Assembly: GCA_947458545.1 (NCBI GenBank)
Contig: CANGYH010000001.1
Coordinates: 186,001-250,000, forward strand
DNA length: 64,000 nucleotides
Direction: 5' to 3'
DNA from: Cytophagaceae bacterium
GTDB taxonomy: Bacteria; Bacteroidota; Bacteroidia; Cytophagales; Flexibacteraceae
This document shows, one piece after another, positions 1 through 8,752 of the stretch. Within the stretch, counting starts at the first letter, position 1; the number at the start of each line of letters is the position of its first letter. The notes beneath the pieces are model-generated. The model was not told the DNA's origin, made no database searches, and was given only the letters and a program-made list of their open reading frames with translations. Both the position numbers and the translations under genes were made by a program.

Positions 1-133
1 TATGGCCTACACCTTGTATGCCAAGCCCTTGCAATGCCTGATCGGCCAGCCTTGCCGACATATAGGCCACGTCCTCTGCAGATAAACTTGCCCGCCTGCG
101 CCTAAAGTGCTGCCTTGCCTCGGCTTTTGTCAT
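1..133 (-). CDS. 5-formyltetrahydrofolate cyclo-ligase, N-terminal part (cut by window edge)
   Basis: Only the first 44 codons are present; the gene runs off the left edge. The readable N-terminus begins MTKAEARQHFRRRRASLSAE, followed by a helix with SARLADQAL. The pattern of a Lys/Arg-rich first helix, then R-x-x-L-S-x-E-x and a small residue-rich helix is the usual opening of 5-formyl-THF cyclo-ligase (MTHFS/YgfA), which returns 5-formyl-THF to the active folate pool using ATP. The ATG (131-133) overlaps the TGA stop of bshC as ATGA, so translation is probably coupled. The catalytic and ATP-binding parts lie outside the window, so the identification rests on the N-terminus alone. Confidence 0.6.
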   Translation of the reverse strand, partial: MTKAEARQHFRRRRASLSAEDVAYMSARLADQALQGLGIQGVGH

Positions 134-1740
134 AACGCTTGCCCAGGGCCTAGGGTAACGATTCTGAATGCATGATCGGTAGGGTCAACGGCGGCCAGTA
201 GCTGGGCTAACACATTGTTATCGGCCAGCCAGTAGGTCCAGAAGCTCTCTCGGCGCTCTTGGAGGCCGCCGCTGGGGCAGAGGGTATCCTTCAATGTGCG
301 GGCTTGGTCTAGTGGTGATTGGTAACGTCGCTCTTGGGCTTTGCGCAGGCGTGCCCAGCCTGCCTCGGCCTGGCGCCACATCCGCTTGGCCTCTGCCTGG
401 GTGTAAGTGTGCAGCGTTGGGTCTTGGGCCAGAATTTCTGCAGAGAATTGCGCCAGGTAGGCCTTAAAAGCCGTCTGTAGGTTATCGGTAGCGGTAGTGC
501 TGGCACCTTGTAACATTAACAACCTTGCCTTTAGAGCCTGCCAGGGTGCCAGCAAGTCTGCCGGACTTAGGCCGAGGGTCTCCATAGTTTCTGTTTCAGC
601 AGCTTTCAGTACGCCCATGTGTGCCCGTGGCCAGAGCACAGGCATGGTAAGGCCAGCCTCGGCAAACAGGTCTGTCAGTTGTAGCCAATAGACCATCTCT
701 GCCGGGCCACCTACATAAGCCAAATTGGGCAGAATCAACTCTTGGAAGAGCGGCCGCGTGGCCACATTAGGAGAGAACCGCTCTGGGTTGGCGGCCAGAA
801 TTGCCAGTAGCTCCTCTCGGCTGAAGGTGCCCAGCCTGCCCGCTGCGTAAGTACCATCACCCATCGGCACAAGCCGCTCGCGCAATCCTTCGCTCACCAG
901 GAAGAAGTTTGTCGGCCTCACGGCAATTTGAGGCTCGAAGCCTGCGGATTGCAACCTGGCCGTGGCAAGTTGTACGGCCGGGCCCGTAAAAGGGGCTTCT
1001 AACTCGCGCGCAATGATGGGGGCAAGGCTTGCCTTTAGTACGGGAGTTTGAGGGTCTAGCACGAGCAGGCCTAGTTGGCCCAGCAGCTTATGCAGCAACC
1101 ATTGCTGGGCCTGCGCCAGGGTAGGGAAGCTGCCATAGTGCTGCAGGTAGGTAGGTAGTTCTGGCCATAGCGGCGACAAAATTTCTGCCAGCCCATCGGG
1201 TGCGAGCGCGCCGGCAGGGCCACCCTGGCTGGTGGCCCAATGGTAGCGCTTTTGGTTGATGCGCAGGCTTGCTATCTCGTCGATGTCATGGTCTTCAGAG
1301 GCAAGCCAAAAGATGGGCACGCACCGCCGATGCGGATAGGCCTCCTCATAGGCTGCGGCCAGCTTTATCACCGTCAGCGCCTTCAGGACGGTGTAAAGCG
1401 GCCCCAGGTAAATGGATAGTTGATGGCCGGTGGTTACGGTAAAGCAATCTGGTAGAGCCAGTTTTGCTAGGTATGGCTCTGCATCTGCCAAGCAGCCGAT
1501 GGCTTGATATTGAGTGCGAAGGGCCCCTACCAAAGTCGTTCTTTGTGGTAGGCTAAAGGCTTTTGTGCTTGCCTGGGCCTCTAACTGGGCAAGGGTAGGG
1601 GCAGGAGGTAATAGGCCTGCCAAGAGGGGGTTACGCTCGATGAAGGCCAAAAAAGCCGGCTTAAACTGTCCTGTTTGGGCATAAGGTACCGATACTACGC
1701 GGTGAGCAATTGCGCCGGAAAAGGTGCCTTGGGCGTCCAT
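130..1740 (-). CDS. bshC: bacillithiol biosynthesis cysteine-adding enzyme BshC
   Basis: BshC adds cysteine to glucosaminyl-malate (GlcN-Mal) in the last step of bacillithiol synthesis in the cytosol. At 536 residues it has the usual family length. Visible family motifs are TGHQ near residues 104-107 followed by YLGPLYTVLKAL, then the ASEDHDIDEI segment near 147-156, RPTNFFLV near the middle, and PLFQELILPNLAYVGGPAEM in the second half. A charged helical region near 450-490 fits the C-terminal coiled coil of the family. It starts at ATG 1740, 43 bases downstream of the membrane glycosyltransferase, and shares ATGA with the folate gene after it, so it probably sits in a minus-strand operon. 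bshA and bshB are not in this window. Confidence 0.93.
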   Translation of the reverse strand: MDAQGTFSGAIAHRVVSVPYAQTGQFKPAFLAFIERNPLLAGLLPPAPTLAQLEAQASTKAFSLPQRTTLVGALRTQYQAIGCLADAEPYLAKLALPDCFTVTTGHQLSIYLGPLYTVLKALTVIKLAAAYEEAYPHRRCVPIFWLASEDHDIDEIASLRINQKRYHWATSQGGPAGALAPDGLAEILSPLWPELPTYLQHYGSFPTLAQAQQWLLHKLLGQLGLLVLDPQTPVLKASLAPIIARELEAPFTGPAVQLATARLQSAGFEPQIAVRPTNFFLVSEGLRERLVPMGDGTYAAGRLGTFSREELLAILAANPERFSPNVATRPLFQELILPNLAYVGGPAEMVYWLQLTDLFAEAGLTMPVLWPRAHMGVLKAAETETMETLGLSPADLLAPWQALKARLLMLQGASTTATDNLQTAFKAYLAQFSAEILAQDPTLHTYTQAEAKRMWRQAEAGWARLRKAQERRYQSPLDQARTLKDTLCPSGGLQERRESFWTYWLADNNVLAQLLAAVDPTDHAFRIVTLGPGQAL

Positions 1741-1783
1741 AGGTCAAAGATGGGAGATACGCCGCCGACGATGGCCTGGGTTT

Positions 1784-3547
1784 TTATAGCAGCCGGTGCA
1801 GCCCTTTGTAGCGCCGCCAGGCAGATTGCACCTTGGCGGGTACCCGGCCGGTGGTTTTATAGCTGGGGCGTTGGTCTTCTTGCAGCAGGTTGCGTAGGGG
1901 CACCCAGCTTTGGGCCATTGCTGGGGCATATTGGGCAGAGAAGGCGGCCCAGTCTTGGGCGGTGGCGGGTCTGAAAGTGCCGAGCACAGAATCAGGGAGG
2001 TAATATCCTTCGGCCTCGGGCGATTGAAACACCTTTACCAACGGTGGTGCCAATTGCCGATGGGCCCACCATTCTCTGAAACCTGGCATGTCTGCCGCTA
2101 CCTGCCAGTCGAAGGCGGCAAAGCGGTATCGGCCTTTGGCCATCAGCCACAGCACCTCGGCTTCAGAGGAGACGGGCGTAGGGTCGCCCAGCCAGGGTAC
2201 GTCGTAGCGGGTAGCCTGGGCCGAGTTAGGATTGTACAGGTTGTAACTAAAACTTGCCACCTGCCCAACGTTTGCCATGCCATGCTGCCTAAAGGCTTTG
2301 TACAGGCCATGTTGTGCTGCCTCGTAGGTGCTGTGCATGTACTCATGCGCAAAAAGCACGTTGAAAAGGGCTAAAAAGCTGCCTAATCCAAAAACGGCAG
2401 GCCAGGCAAGGGTGCCTAACCAACCATACCCTTTTTGCTCTAGCCACTGGAGCGGGTAAAGGCTTAATAGTATGATGACCGGCATCAGCGGCAGTAGTAT
2501 CCTGGGCGATAGGAAAGTGATGGAGACTGCAGCGCCAAACAAGGCAATCCATCCGACCCAAAGCCAGGTTTTTTTGGGGTTTTGCAACAAGGCCAGCAAA
2601 GCGCCCAGGCTCCAAATTGGGTAAAGGGTGTACTCAAACTGGTTGTAAACCACCAGCCGGTAGAGGTTAGAAACCAGGTTCTTGGCAAATCTGGCAAAAC
2701 CCAAGTCGGCCAGAATTGCCCCCAGGCCCGGATAGCGCACGGCTTCTGTAGGGATGCGCCACCAGGCACCTCGGCCCTCCAGGGCATACCAAACGTTCCA
2801 ATGCTGGGTGTTGTATAGCGGTGTGCCGGTTATGTACCAACTGGCAATCCATTGAGGGGCCGCAACCAAGGCAAAGGCAAGGCAAGCCGCCAGCCAGAGC
2901 TTAACCGTTTGTCTGGTAGGCCTTGCCAGCGTAGCCAGCCAGCCAAAAAGCAGAACCGGCAAGGCAATCAAGGCGGTGTAGCGCACCAAGTAGGCTAGGC
3001 CCAGCAATGCGCCAGCCAAGGCTGCTTTCCATACATTTTGCCTTGGGGCAGTTGCCAGGGTTAGGCCTGCCATTACAAAGGCCAGTGCCGGCAAGTCTGT
3101 ACCCTCTGCAGAGCTGAAGGTGAGAAAATGAACATTGCCCCCCAAAAGCAATACCGCAGCAGACGCCAGCCAGACACTGCCAAGCCTGCGCGCCGCCGCA
3201 TACGTGCAACCCAAAACTACCCAAGCGCTGGCGGCAGAAATGGCGCGGGCAGTGCCCAGGTAGTTGCAGGCAGGGCCCGCCAGCCATTTGAGCAGATAAG
3301 GATAACCTATGGGATACAAACCATCTACCCAGGTTTGTTGCCAGGGTGCTTTGCCGAAGCGCTCTATGCGCCGCGCAAAACTGAAAAAGTCAGAATTAAT
3401 TAACAGCGAGCGCTCGCTGGCCAGCCAAGAGATGGCCAGGCCCAGGCCTCCAATCAAAAAAATCAGCAACGCCCATTCCCATGCAGGCAGCACGCCTGAA
3501 GGGGGAAGGGCTCGTTTTTTGGTCGCTTTGTGCGCTGGGCCATGCAT
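1784..3547 (-). CDS. GT39/ArnT-like multi-pass membrane glycosyltransferase
   Basis: This 587-residue protein has a short basic N-terminus, a first membrane helix near residues 25-45 and then a periplasmic loop with INSDFFSFARRIERFG, in the place where the GT39/ArnT/PMT superfamily carries its acidic catalytic residue. About ten hydrophobic segments follow, then a roughly 180-residue soluble C-terminal part. Members of this GT-C fold superfamily move sugars from polyprenyl-phosphate donors onto proteins or lipids on the outer side of the inner membrane. Donor and acceptor cannot be told from sequence. It lies 30 bases after the enoyl-CoA hydratase and 43 bases before bshC on the same strand. 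The functional class is fairly safe; the exact activity is unknown. Confidence 0.7.
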   Translation of the reverse strand: MHGPAHKATKKRALPPSGVLPAWEWALLIFLIGGLGLAISWLASERSLLINSDFFSFARRIERFGKAPWQQTWVDGLYPIGYPYLLKWLAGPACNYLGTARAISAASAWVVLGCTYAAARRLGSVWLASAAVLLLGGNVHFLTFSSAEGTDLPALAFVMAGLTLATAPRQNVWKAALAGALLGLAYLVRYTALIALPVLLFGWLATLARPTRQTVKLWLAACLAFALVAAPQWIASWYITGTPLYNTQHWNVWYALEGRGAWWRIPTEAVRYPGLGAILADLGFARFAKNLVSNLYRLVVYNQFEYTLYPIWSLGALLALLQNPKKTWLWVGWIALFGAAVSITFLSPRILLPLMPVIILLSLYPLQWLEQKGYGWLGTLAWPAVFGLGSFLALFNVLFAHEYMHSTYEAAQHGLYKAFRQHGMANVGQVASFSYNLYNPNSAQATRYDVPWLGDPTPVSSEAEVLWLMAKGRYRFAAFDWQVAADMPGFREWWAHRQLAPPLVKVFQSPEAEGYYLPDSVLGTFRPATAQDWAAFSAQYAPAMAQSWVPLRNLLQEDQRPSYKTTGRVPAKVQSAWRRYKGLHRLL

Positions 3548-3577
3548 AGGGGGCCTGGTAACCTTACTACCGAAGGT

Positions 3578-4357
3578 TTACTTACGCTTGAACTGCGGGG
3601 CCCGCTTTTCTAAAAACGCCGCTGTACCCTCTACAAAATCTTCTGTCCGCAGGCAGGCCGCAAAGTGGTTTGCCTCGGTCTGGTAGCCGTCGTCTGCGGT
3701 GTAAACGGCGTTAATACACTCTATGGCCAGCCCAACGGCAATGGGGCCTTTGGTGTAAATCTTGGCCAAGATTTCGTTGCATTTGGCTATGAGCTCGGCC
3801 TGCGTTGCCACCACGTGGTTGACAAGGCCCAGCGCTTGAGCCTCGGCAGCGTTGATGTAGTCGCCCGTTAGGGTGAGTTCCATAGCCTTGGCTTTGCCCA
3901 CCAGGTGGGTGAGGCGTTGCGTGCCCCCATAACCCGGAATCAGGCCCAAGTTCACCTCGGGCTGGCCGAATTTGGCCTTTTCTACGGCTATACGCATGTG
4001 GCAGGCCATGGCCAGCTCGCAGCCGCCGCCAAGTGCAAAGCCGTTTACGGCGGCGATGACAGGTTTTGGGCAGTTCTCAAAAAGGGCAAAAACCTCTTGG
4101 CCTTTTTCTGAAAACTGCCTGCCCGCCAGCTCTGTAAGCTCGGCTATCTCGGCGATGTCTGCACCTGCGGCAAAGGCTTTTTCTCCTTCTCCGGTCAAGA
4201 TCACGCCCTCCACAGAGGCATCGTCGTAGGCAACCTGGATGGCGATGCTTAGTTCTTCGATGGTGGCGATGTTAAGCGCATTGAGCTTAGTGGGCCTGTT
4301 GAGGCGGATGATCAGGGTGCGGCCGTCGCGTTCGAGAATCAGATTCTGGAAGTCCAT
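3578..4357 (-). CDS. enoyl-CoA hydratase/isomerase (crotonase) family protein
   Basis: A 259-residue crotonase that hydrates trans-2-enoyl-CoA in beta-oxidation or amino acid breakdown. The oxyanion-hole segment AFAAGADIAEI lies at about residues 61-71. The two catalytic glutamates expected in true hydratases are both present, in GGGCELAMACH (Glu114) and FGQPEVNLGLIPGYGGTQRL (Glu134). I chose ATG 4357 (MDFQNLILERDG); a GTG six codons upstream would add MANLSF and is less likely. It is the first gene of a possible minus-strand operon with the GT39-like gene, bshC and the folate gene, and is divergent from the Dna2-like helicase with less than 100 bases between. The specific substrate is unknown. 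Confidence 0.9.
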   Translation of the reverse strand: MDFQNLILERDGRTLIIRLNRPTKLNALNIATIEELSIAIQVAYDDASVEGVILTGEGEKAFAAGADIAEIAELTELAGRQFSEKGQEVFALFENCPKPVIAAVNGFALGGGCELAMACHMRIAVEKAKFGQPEVNLGLIPGYGGTQRLTHLVGKAKAMELTLTGDYINAAEAQALGLVNHVVATQAELIAKCNEILAKIYTKGPIAVGLAIECINAVYTADDGYQTEANHFAACLRTEDFVEGTAAFLEKRAPQFKRK

Positions 4358-4450
4358 AAAAGAGAGGTTTGCCACTGCCTAGCGGCACATTGCCTGGCTG
4401 CAAAGCTATACCATGGCGGGGATGGTTGGCCACATGCTTAACTTCGGGCA

Positions 4451-7400
4451 ATGCCCGAGCTGCCGCTTTCTTCTGCTAGTGCCCATGTTTATTACGACAG
4501 CCTGTACCAGCAGGCCGTGCTGGAGCGCCCTTCCGTCAAAGAAGTTGCCTTGCACTGCCGCCAGTGCCTGGAGCGTCTGCTCGAGGAGGTTACAGATCCT
4601 TTTAGCTACCGGGTAGATTTTGATGGAGCTTACAGCAGGCTTGTGTTTGTGCAGCAAGAGTTTGCCTTGCCACCCGAGCTTGCCGCCAAGGTGCACCAAG
4701 CGCGCAAGCAAATGAACCAGGTGGTGCATGGCCGCCTGCCCGAAGAGCTGTTTAACCGCAACCTGCCCTTGGTTGCGCTGGCAGATTTTGTGGCAGCACT
4801 ATCGGGCGAGGCCATACCACTGGATCTGGCAAAGCGCCTGCCACAATTGAAGGCCTCTAAGGCGGAGCGCATCCGCCGGGCCGAAACCACCGGCTGGATA
4901 CGTTTTGTAGTGACCCGTGTGCCCGAGCCAAATCCTGACGAGCCTGACCGCGTGGTCTTGGAGGGGTTTGCCGAAACAGGCTATCCTGAGCCAGAGCGGC
5001 CTTTAATCCTGGTGCTGCACAGGCACCGCAGCGCAAAAACAAATGACGAGGTGCTGCGCGATTTTACCTATCTGGCGGCGCTGGTGTGGCCTTATGCCAG
5101 GCTCAACCTCAACAAGCTACGGGAGCCAGCAGATGCCATAGGGATGCTTCATACCCAGCTAGAGTCTGAGCTGGTGCTAGATCCTGATTTCCTGGTAGAT
5201 GCGTCGGACTTAGCGGGGTGTTTTGGGCAAAACTATGCCCAGCCGCTGGCATTCTTTATTAAGAAACTGGTGCCGCAGCCGCCAAAGGGCAGCCTCTTCA
5301 AGGGCTCCATCGTCAACGATTTGCTCGACGGTTACCTGCAAGACCCTGCCCTGGATTTCAGGCAGGCTTTTGGCCAGGTTGCCAGAGATAATTTTCTGAA
5401 GACGGCCTGCCTGGGCCGCCAAGATCTGCAAGAAATTTACACGAGCATTCAGGCCGACCATCTTGAAAACCTAAAGGCTTTTGCCGCCCATTATGCCGAC
5501 AAGTCTGTTGCTACCGAGCCTAGCTATATAAGCCCGCGCTATGGCCTTGCGGGGCGGATGGATATGGTTGTCCACGACCCAGACCACGAGCCTACCCGCT
5601 GGGAGGTTGTCGAGTTAAAGTCTGGCAACGCCCCCAGGTATGGCACCTGGCAAGAGCATGCCGCACAGGCCACCGTATACAACATGCTGCTAGACTCTGT
5701 AGCCGAGGAGCGTGGATATGCGGGCCGCAGCGGCACTACGGAGGTTTTTTACTCTAAGGCAGATAAGCGGGGTAGGGTAGTGGCTGCCAACCCTACTTTG
5801 CGAGAGGCGATACTGCGTGTCCGCAATTACATCGTATCTGTCTTGCGGCAGTTGCGGAAAGGTAATTTGCAGGCGCTTGATGTGCTTGGCGAGCAGCAAG
5901 AAAGCTTGGCCAAAGACCTGAAGTTTGACAGAGAAAATCTGCTGGCCTTTGAGCATCATTACCTGAAGGGAGACCCCACGGTAAAGGCATATTACCAAAC
6001 TTGGTTGGCCTTTTTGTTGCGCGAGTTTGGCTCCGCCAAAACCGGCGAGGCCCTGGCCGACCCAGCCCTGCGAGACCATAGCGCCCACGGTTATGCAGGC
6101 CTGTGGCGAGATGGCCTGCCCAAAAAACGCGCCCGCTTTGAGGCGCTTGAGCCTTTGGCGTTTGAAGAAGTGGATGGCCAGGGTTTGGTGCGCTTTGCTT
6201 ACCAGCCTACGGAAGATACCCATTGCTGCCTCCGTGCCGGAGACATCATTGTGCTCTACCCTTTCGTATTGCAAAACACGACTGACGATCAGCCAGAGCA
6301 GCTTTTGGTGCCGGCGGCTTTCCAGTTGGCTAAGGGTACGCTTGTGCGCATGGATGGCGGCCAGGTAACAGTGCAGTTGCGTAGCCGGGTGCTGGGCCAT
6401 GCCTACTTTGCGCGGTATGCCCACTGGGTGGCAGAGCCCGACCAGATGGACTCTAGCCATTGGCACAGCCTATCGTCGCTCTTCAACTTTCTGCAGGCCG
6501 ACGATTATCGGCCCGGCCTGCAAGCCCTTTTGCTTGGTAAGCAGGGCCCTGCCTTGCCCAGCCCGCAGAAGGTCAGCTTTGGGGCTGGCTGCCGCCTGTT
6601 GCCTAGCCAAAAGGCCGTGGTGGCCGCCGCGGTAGAGGCGCAGGATTATTTTTTGCTCCAAGGCCCTCCGGGCACGGGCAAAACGTCAACCGCATTGCCA
6701 GAGATTATCCGCCAAGAGCTGGCCAGGGGGCGTCGGAACATCACCGTGCTTTGCTACACCAACCGCGCTCTTGACGAGGTGCAGGCCCAGCTAGAGCTGC
6801 TGCAGGCGCAAGATGGGATACCGTATCTCTCGCTAAAGCGGAAGGCCCGCACCGAGCAGGAGTTGGAGAGCCTGCTGGCGGGTAAGGCTTTCAAGCTAGA
6901 GGCCGTGGCCGAGGCTGTGGGTAAGGTGCAGATTTTTTTGTGCACCATCTCGAGCTTTTTATCTAATGTGCATTATTTGCGGCAACTGTGCCAGTCGCTG
7001 GATCTGCTCATCGTAGACGAGGCCAGCATGGCAACAGAAGGGCAGTTGGTGGGGCTTTTGCCCTTCTTCAACAAGTTTATCCTCGTTGGCGACGAGAACC
7101 AACTACCTCCGGTGGTGGTGCAAGCCCCAAGCTATTGCCAGATTGCACAAGACTCTCCGCTCTTTGGGCTGGGCTTTAGAGATTTGCGCCACAGCCTTTT
7201 TGAGCGGCTATTGGCCTTGTGCCGTTCCAATGGTTGGGCACACGGCTATGGTATGCTGACGGATCATTTCAGGATGCATCCGCTCATTGCTGATCTTGTT
7301 AACCCCTACTACGGCAATCAGCTGCTGGCGCAGGCTAGCTATGCTACAACATTGCAGTTGGATAACGCAAGCCTGCACCCGGCCGCCCAGCTCTTGGCCA

Positions 7401-7936
7401 AAGGCAACACGCTTTTTTTTGAGACCGGCCCTGCGTCTACAGCCAAACTGCACGCCACCGAGGCCGATCTTACCGCTAGCCTGGTTGCCGCCTTGCGCGA
7501 GGCCCAACCAAGCCTTTCTATCGGCGTATTGTCGCCTTGGCGGGCGCAGAACCGGCGCATCGTGCAGGCGCTAGAGGCATTAGGGATACAAACTGAGTCT
7601 GATGCCAATGGTGTGAAAGTGGATACCATAGAGCGCTACCAGGGGGCCGAGCGCGATGTGATTATCCTATCTACGGCCCTGTCAGAGGGGCGGTACCTGG
7701 CGGCCATGCAATCTCCCATTCCGCGCGATGGTTTGCCTGCCCCTTACAAAACCGTAGACCGTAAGCTGGTGGTAGCACTTAGCCGTGCCAGGCAGTTGGT
7801 TGTTGTGCTGGGCCATGCGCCGTTCCTGTCGTCAGACCCGCACTACGGAGCCGTGCTGGAGGTTATCAAGCGGAGGCAGGGCTTCGTCTCTCGCCAAGAG
7901 CTTGAGGGGCTGGCTCAGACCCTGCAATCGGCTTGA
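4451..7936 (+). CDS. Dna2-like PD-(D/E)XK nuclease fused to SF1 (Upf1-like) helicase
   Basis: A 1161-residue two-part protein. The middle carries a PD-(D/E)XK nuclease of the RecB/Cas4 type: GLAGRMDMVV near residue 368, EVVELKSGN near 387 and the downstream HAAQATVYNMLL helix (QxxxY). The C-terminal third is an SF1B helicase: GPPGTGKT at 738-745, VDEAS near 854, GDENQLPPV near 879, and late motifs VDTIERYQGAERD and VVALSRAR. This order matches eukaryotic Dna2, which trims flaps and resects DNA ends. The four cysteines that hold the Fe-S cluster in Dna2 and AddB are not obvious around this nuclease. The first 350 residues are not recognised. The stop TGA forms a TGATATCA palindrome with the stop of the next, convergent gene. 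The domain call is solid; the biological role is inferred. Confidence 0.85.
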   Translation: MPELPLSSASAHVYYDSLYQQAVLERPSVKEVALHCRQCLERLLEEVTDPFSYRVDFDGAYSRLVFVQQEFALPPELAAKVHQARKQMNQVVHGRLPEELFNRNLPLVALADFVAALSGEAIPLDLAKRLPQLKASKAERIRRAETTGWIRFVVTRVPEPNPDEPDRVVLEGFAETGYPEPERPLILVLHRHRSAKTNDEVLRDFTYLAALVWPYARLNLNKLREPADAIGMLHTQLESELVLDPDFLVDASDLAGCFGQNYAQPLAFFIKKLVPQPPKGSLFKGSIVNDLLDGYLQDPALDFRQAFGQVARDNFLKTACLGRQDLQEIYTSIQADHLENLKAFAAHYADKSVATEPSYISPRYGLAGRMDMVVHDPDHEPTRWEVVELKSGNAPRYGTWQEHAAQATVYNMLLDSVAEERGYAGRSGTTEVFYSKADKRGRVVAANPTLREAILRVRNYIVSVLRQLRKGNLQALDVLGEQQESLAKDLKFDRENLLAFEHHYLKGDPTVKAYYQTWLAFLLREFGSAKTGEALADPALRDHSAHGYAGLWRDGLPKKRARFEALEPLAFEEVDGQGLVRFAYQPTEDTHCCLRAGDIIVLYPFVLQNTTDDQPEQLLVPAAFQLAKGTLVRMDGGQVTVQLRSRVLGHAYFARYAHWVAEPDQMDSSHWHSLSSLFNFLQADDYRPGLQALLLGKQGPALPSPQKVSFGAGCRLLPSQKAVVAAAVEAQDYFLLQGPPGTGKTSTALPEIIRQELARGRRNITVLCYTNRALDEVQAQLELLQAQDGIPYLSLKRKARTEQELESLLAGKAFKLEAVAEAVGKVQIFLCTISSFLSNVHYLRQLCQSLDLLIVDEASMATEGQLVGLLPFFNKFILVGDENQLPPVVVQAPSYCQIAQDSPLFGLGFRDLRHSLFERLLALCRSNGWAHGYGMLTDHFRMHPLIADLVNPYYGNQLLAQASYATTLQLDNASLHPAAQLLAKGNTLFFETGPASTAKLHATEADLTASLVAALREAQPSLSIGVLSPWRAQNRRIVQALEALGIQTESDANGVKVDTIERYQGAERDVIILSTALSEGRYLAAMQSPIPRDGLPAPYKTVDRKLVVALSRARQLVVVLGHAPFLSSDPHYGAVLEVIKRRQGFVSRQELEGLAQTLQSA

Positions 7937-7938
7937 TA

Positions 7939-8583
7939 TCAGCGTGTACCAACAATCTTAAGGTTTCTCTCAATCACCTTAAGCTTGTTGGTTAGCTCGT
8001 TGATTTTTTCTTTTTTGTCCAGGTCTCCGCGGGCGCTGGCAATCTCATAGATGGCCTGGTTGAGCAGCTCTTTGTAGAAGACCTTCTTCTCCTCTGGCAA
8101 ATAGCGGTAGGCCATGTCCCGCGTCAGGCTGCGGCTGGGCATTTGGTCTTGATAGGCTGTTACATCCTTTTGCTCTAATGCCAGCACTTTTTGGTACAGG
8201 GCATCGGCGCGTACCTCGTGGTAAACGCTGCTGTCGCCCAAGCGCCGGGCAATTTCAATGTACTTGATGGCTGTGTCGCAGTGGGCAAAAGAGCCCTCCA
8301 TGTCGCAATCCTCGCTTATGCGCATGGCAAACCGGCTGCAGTTGAGGCGGTACATGCGTGTCAGATCATCGTCGGCGGGGTCTAGCACGTGCACGCTGGC
8401 CATCAGCAGCAGGCCCTCGTGCAGGGCGCCCGTCCGAAAGGCCGAAAGCGCATTGTCTAGCTGTACGGCCTTAAACTGTACCTGGGCGGCGGTTTGAGGC
8501 GTAAGCACCTTTTGTTGTGCGATGGTTGGCCTGCTTGCAAAAATCCCCAGCAGCGGGAGCAAAAACCAGGTTTTCATCTTCAT
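7939..8583 (-). CDS. secreted protein of unknown function
   Basis: The protein has 214 residues from ATG 8583. It opens with a clear signal peptide, MKMKTWFLLPLLGIFASRPTIA, cut probably before QQK, so it should be exported. The mature part is helical, with many charged residues, and ends in a likely coiled coil (KKEKINELTNKLKVIERNLK). The spacing of Leu, Ala and Tyr in CDTAIKYIEIARRLGDSSVYHEVRADALYQ hints at TPR-like helices, but I cannot assign a family. A TTG five codons upstream is possible but would spoil the signal peptide. It is convergent with the Dna2-like gene, two bases apart, and divergent from the M1 peptidase. Confidence 0.72.
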   Translation of the reverse strand: MKMKTWFLLPLLGIFASRPTIAQQKVLTPQTAAQVQFKAVQLDNALSAFRTGALHEGLLLMASVHVLDPADDDLTRMYRLNCSRFAMRISEDCDMEGSFAHCDTAIKYIEIARRLGDSSVYHEVRADALYQKVLALEQKDVTAYQDQMPSRSLTRDMAYRYLPEEKKVFYKELLNQAIYEIASARGDLDKKEKINELTNKLKVIERNLKIVGTR

Positions 8584-8712
8584 AACCCTTGCGGTCAATA
8601 GTTTGGCAGCGTCTGAAGGCCACAGCCGAGGCCCATAGGCATAGGGCGGTCTCTAGGCGCTGATGCAAAGCTGTTGGCACAAGAGCGAGCAATGTGGTCT
8701 GTTTTTGAGCCT

Positions 8713-8720
8713 TATAATTG
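8713..8720 (+). promoter_or_regulatory. possible -7 promoter box for the M1 peptidase gene
   Basis: The sequence TATAATTG differs at one position from the Bacteroidota -7 consensus TAnnTTTG and contains a full TATAAT. It lies 33 bases before the chosen start at 8753. No TTTG is seen at the expected 19-21 base spacing upstream, so this is a weak call. Confidence 0.3.
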
Positions 8721-8752
8721 TAGTGTGCCATTTTTTACAGGTGTTGGGTGTT

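Noticed and set aside
5690-6466. 258-codon minus-strand frame opposite the Dna2-like gene
   Set aside because: It lies within the nuclease-helicase gene and lacks motifs.
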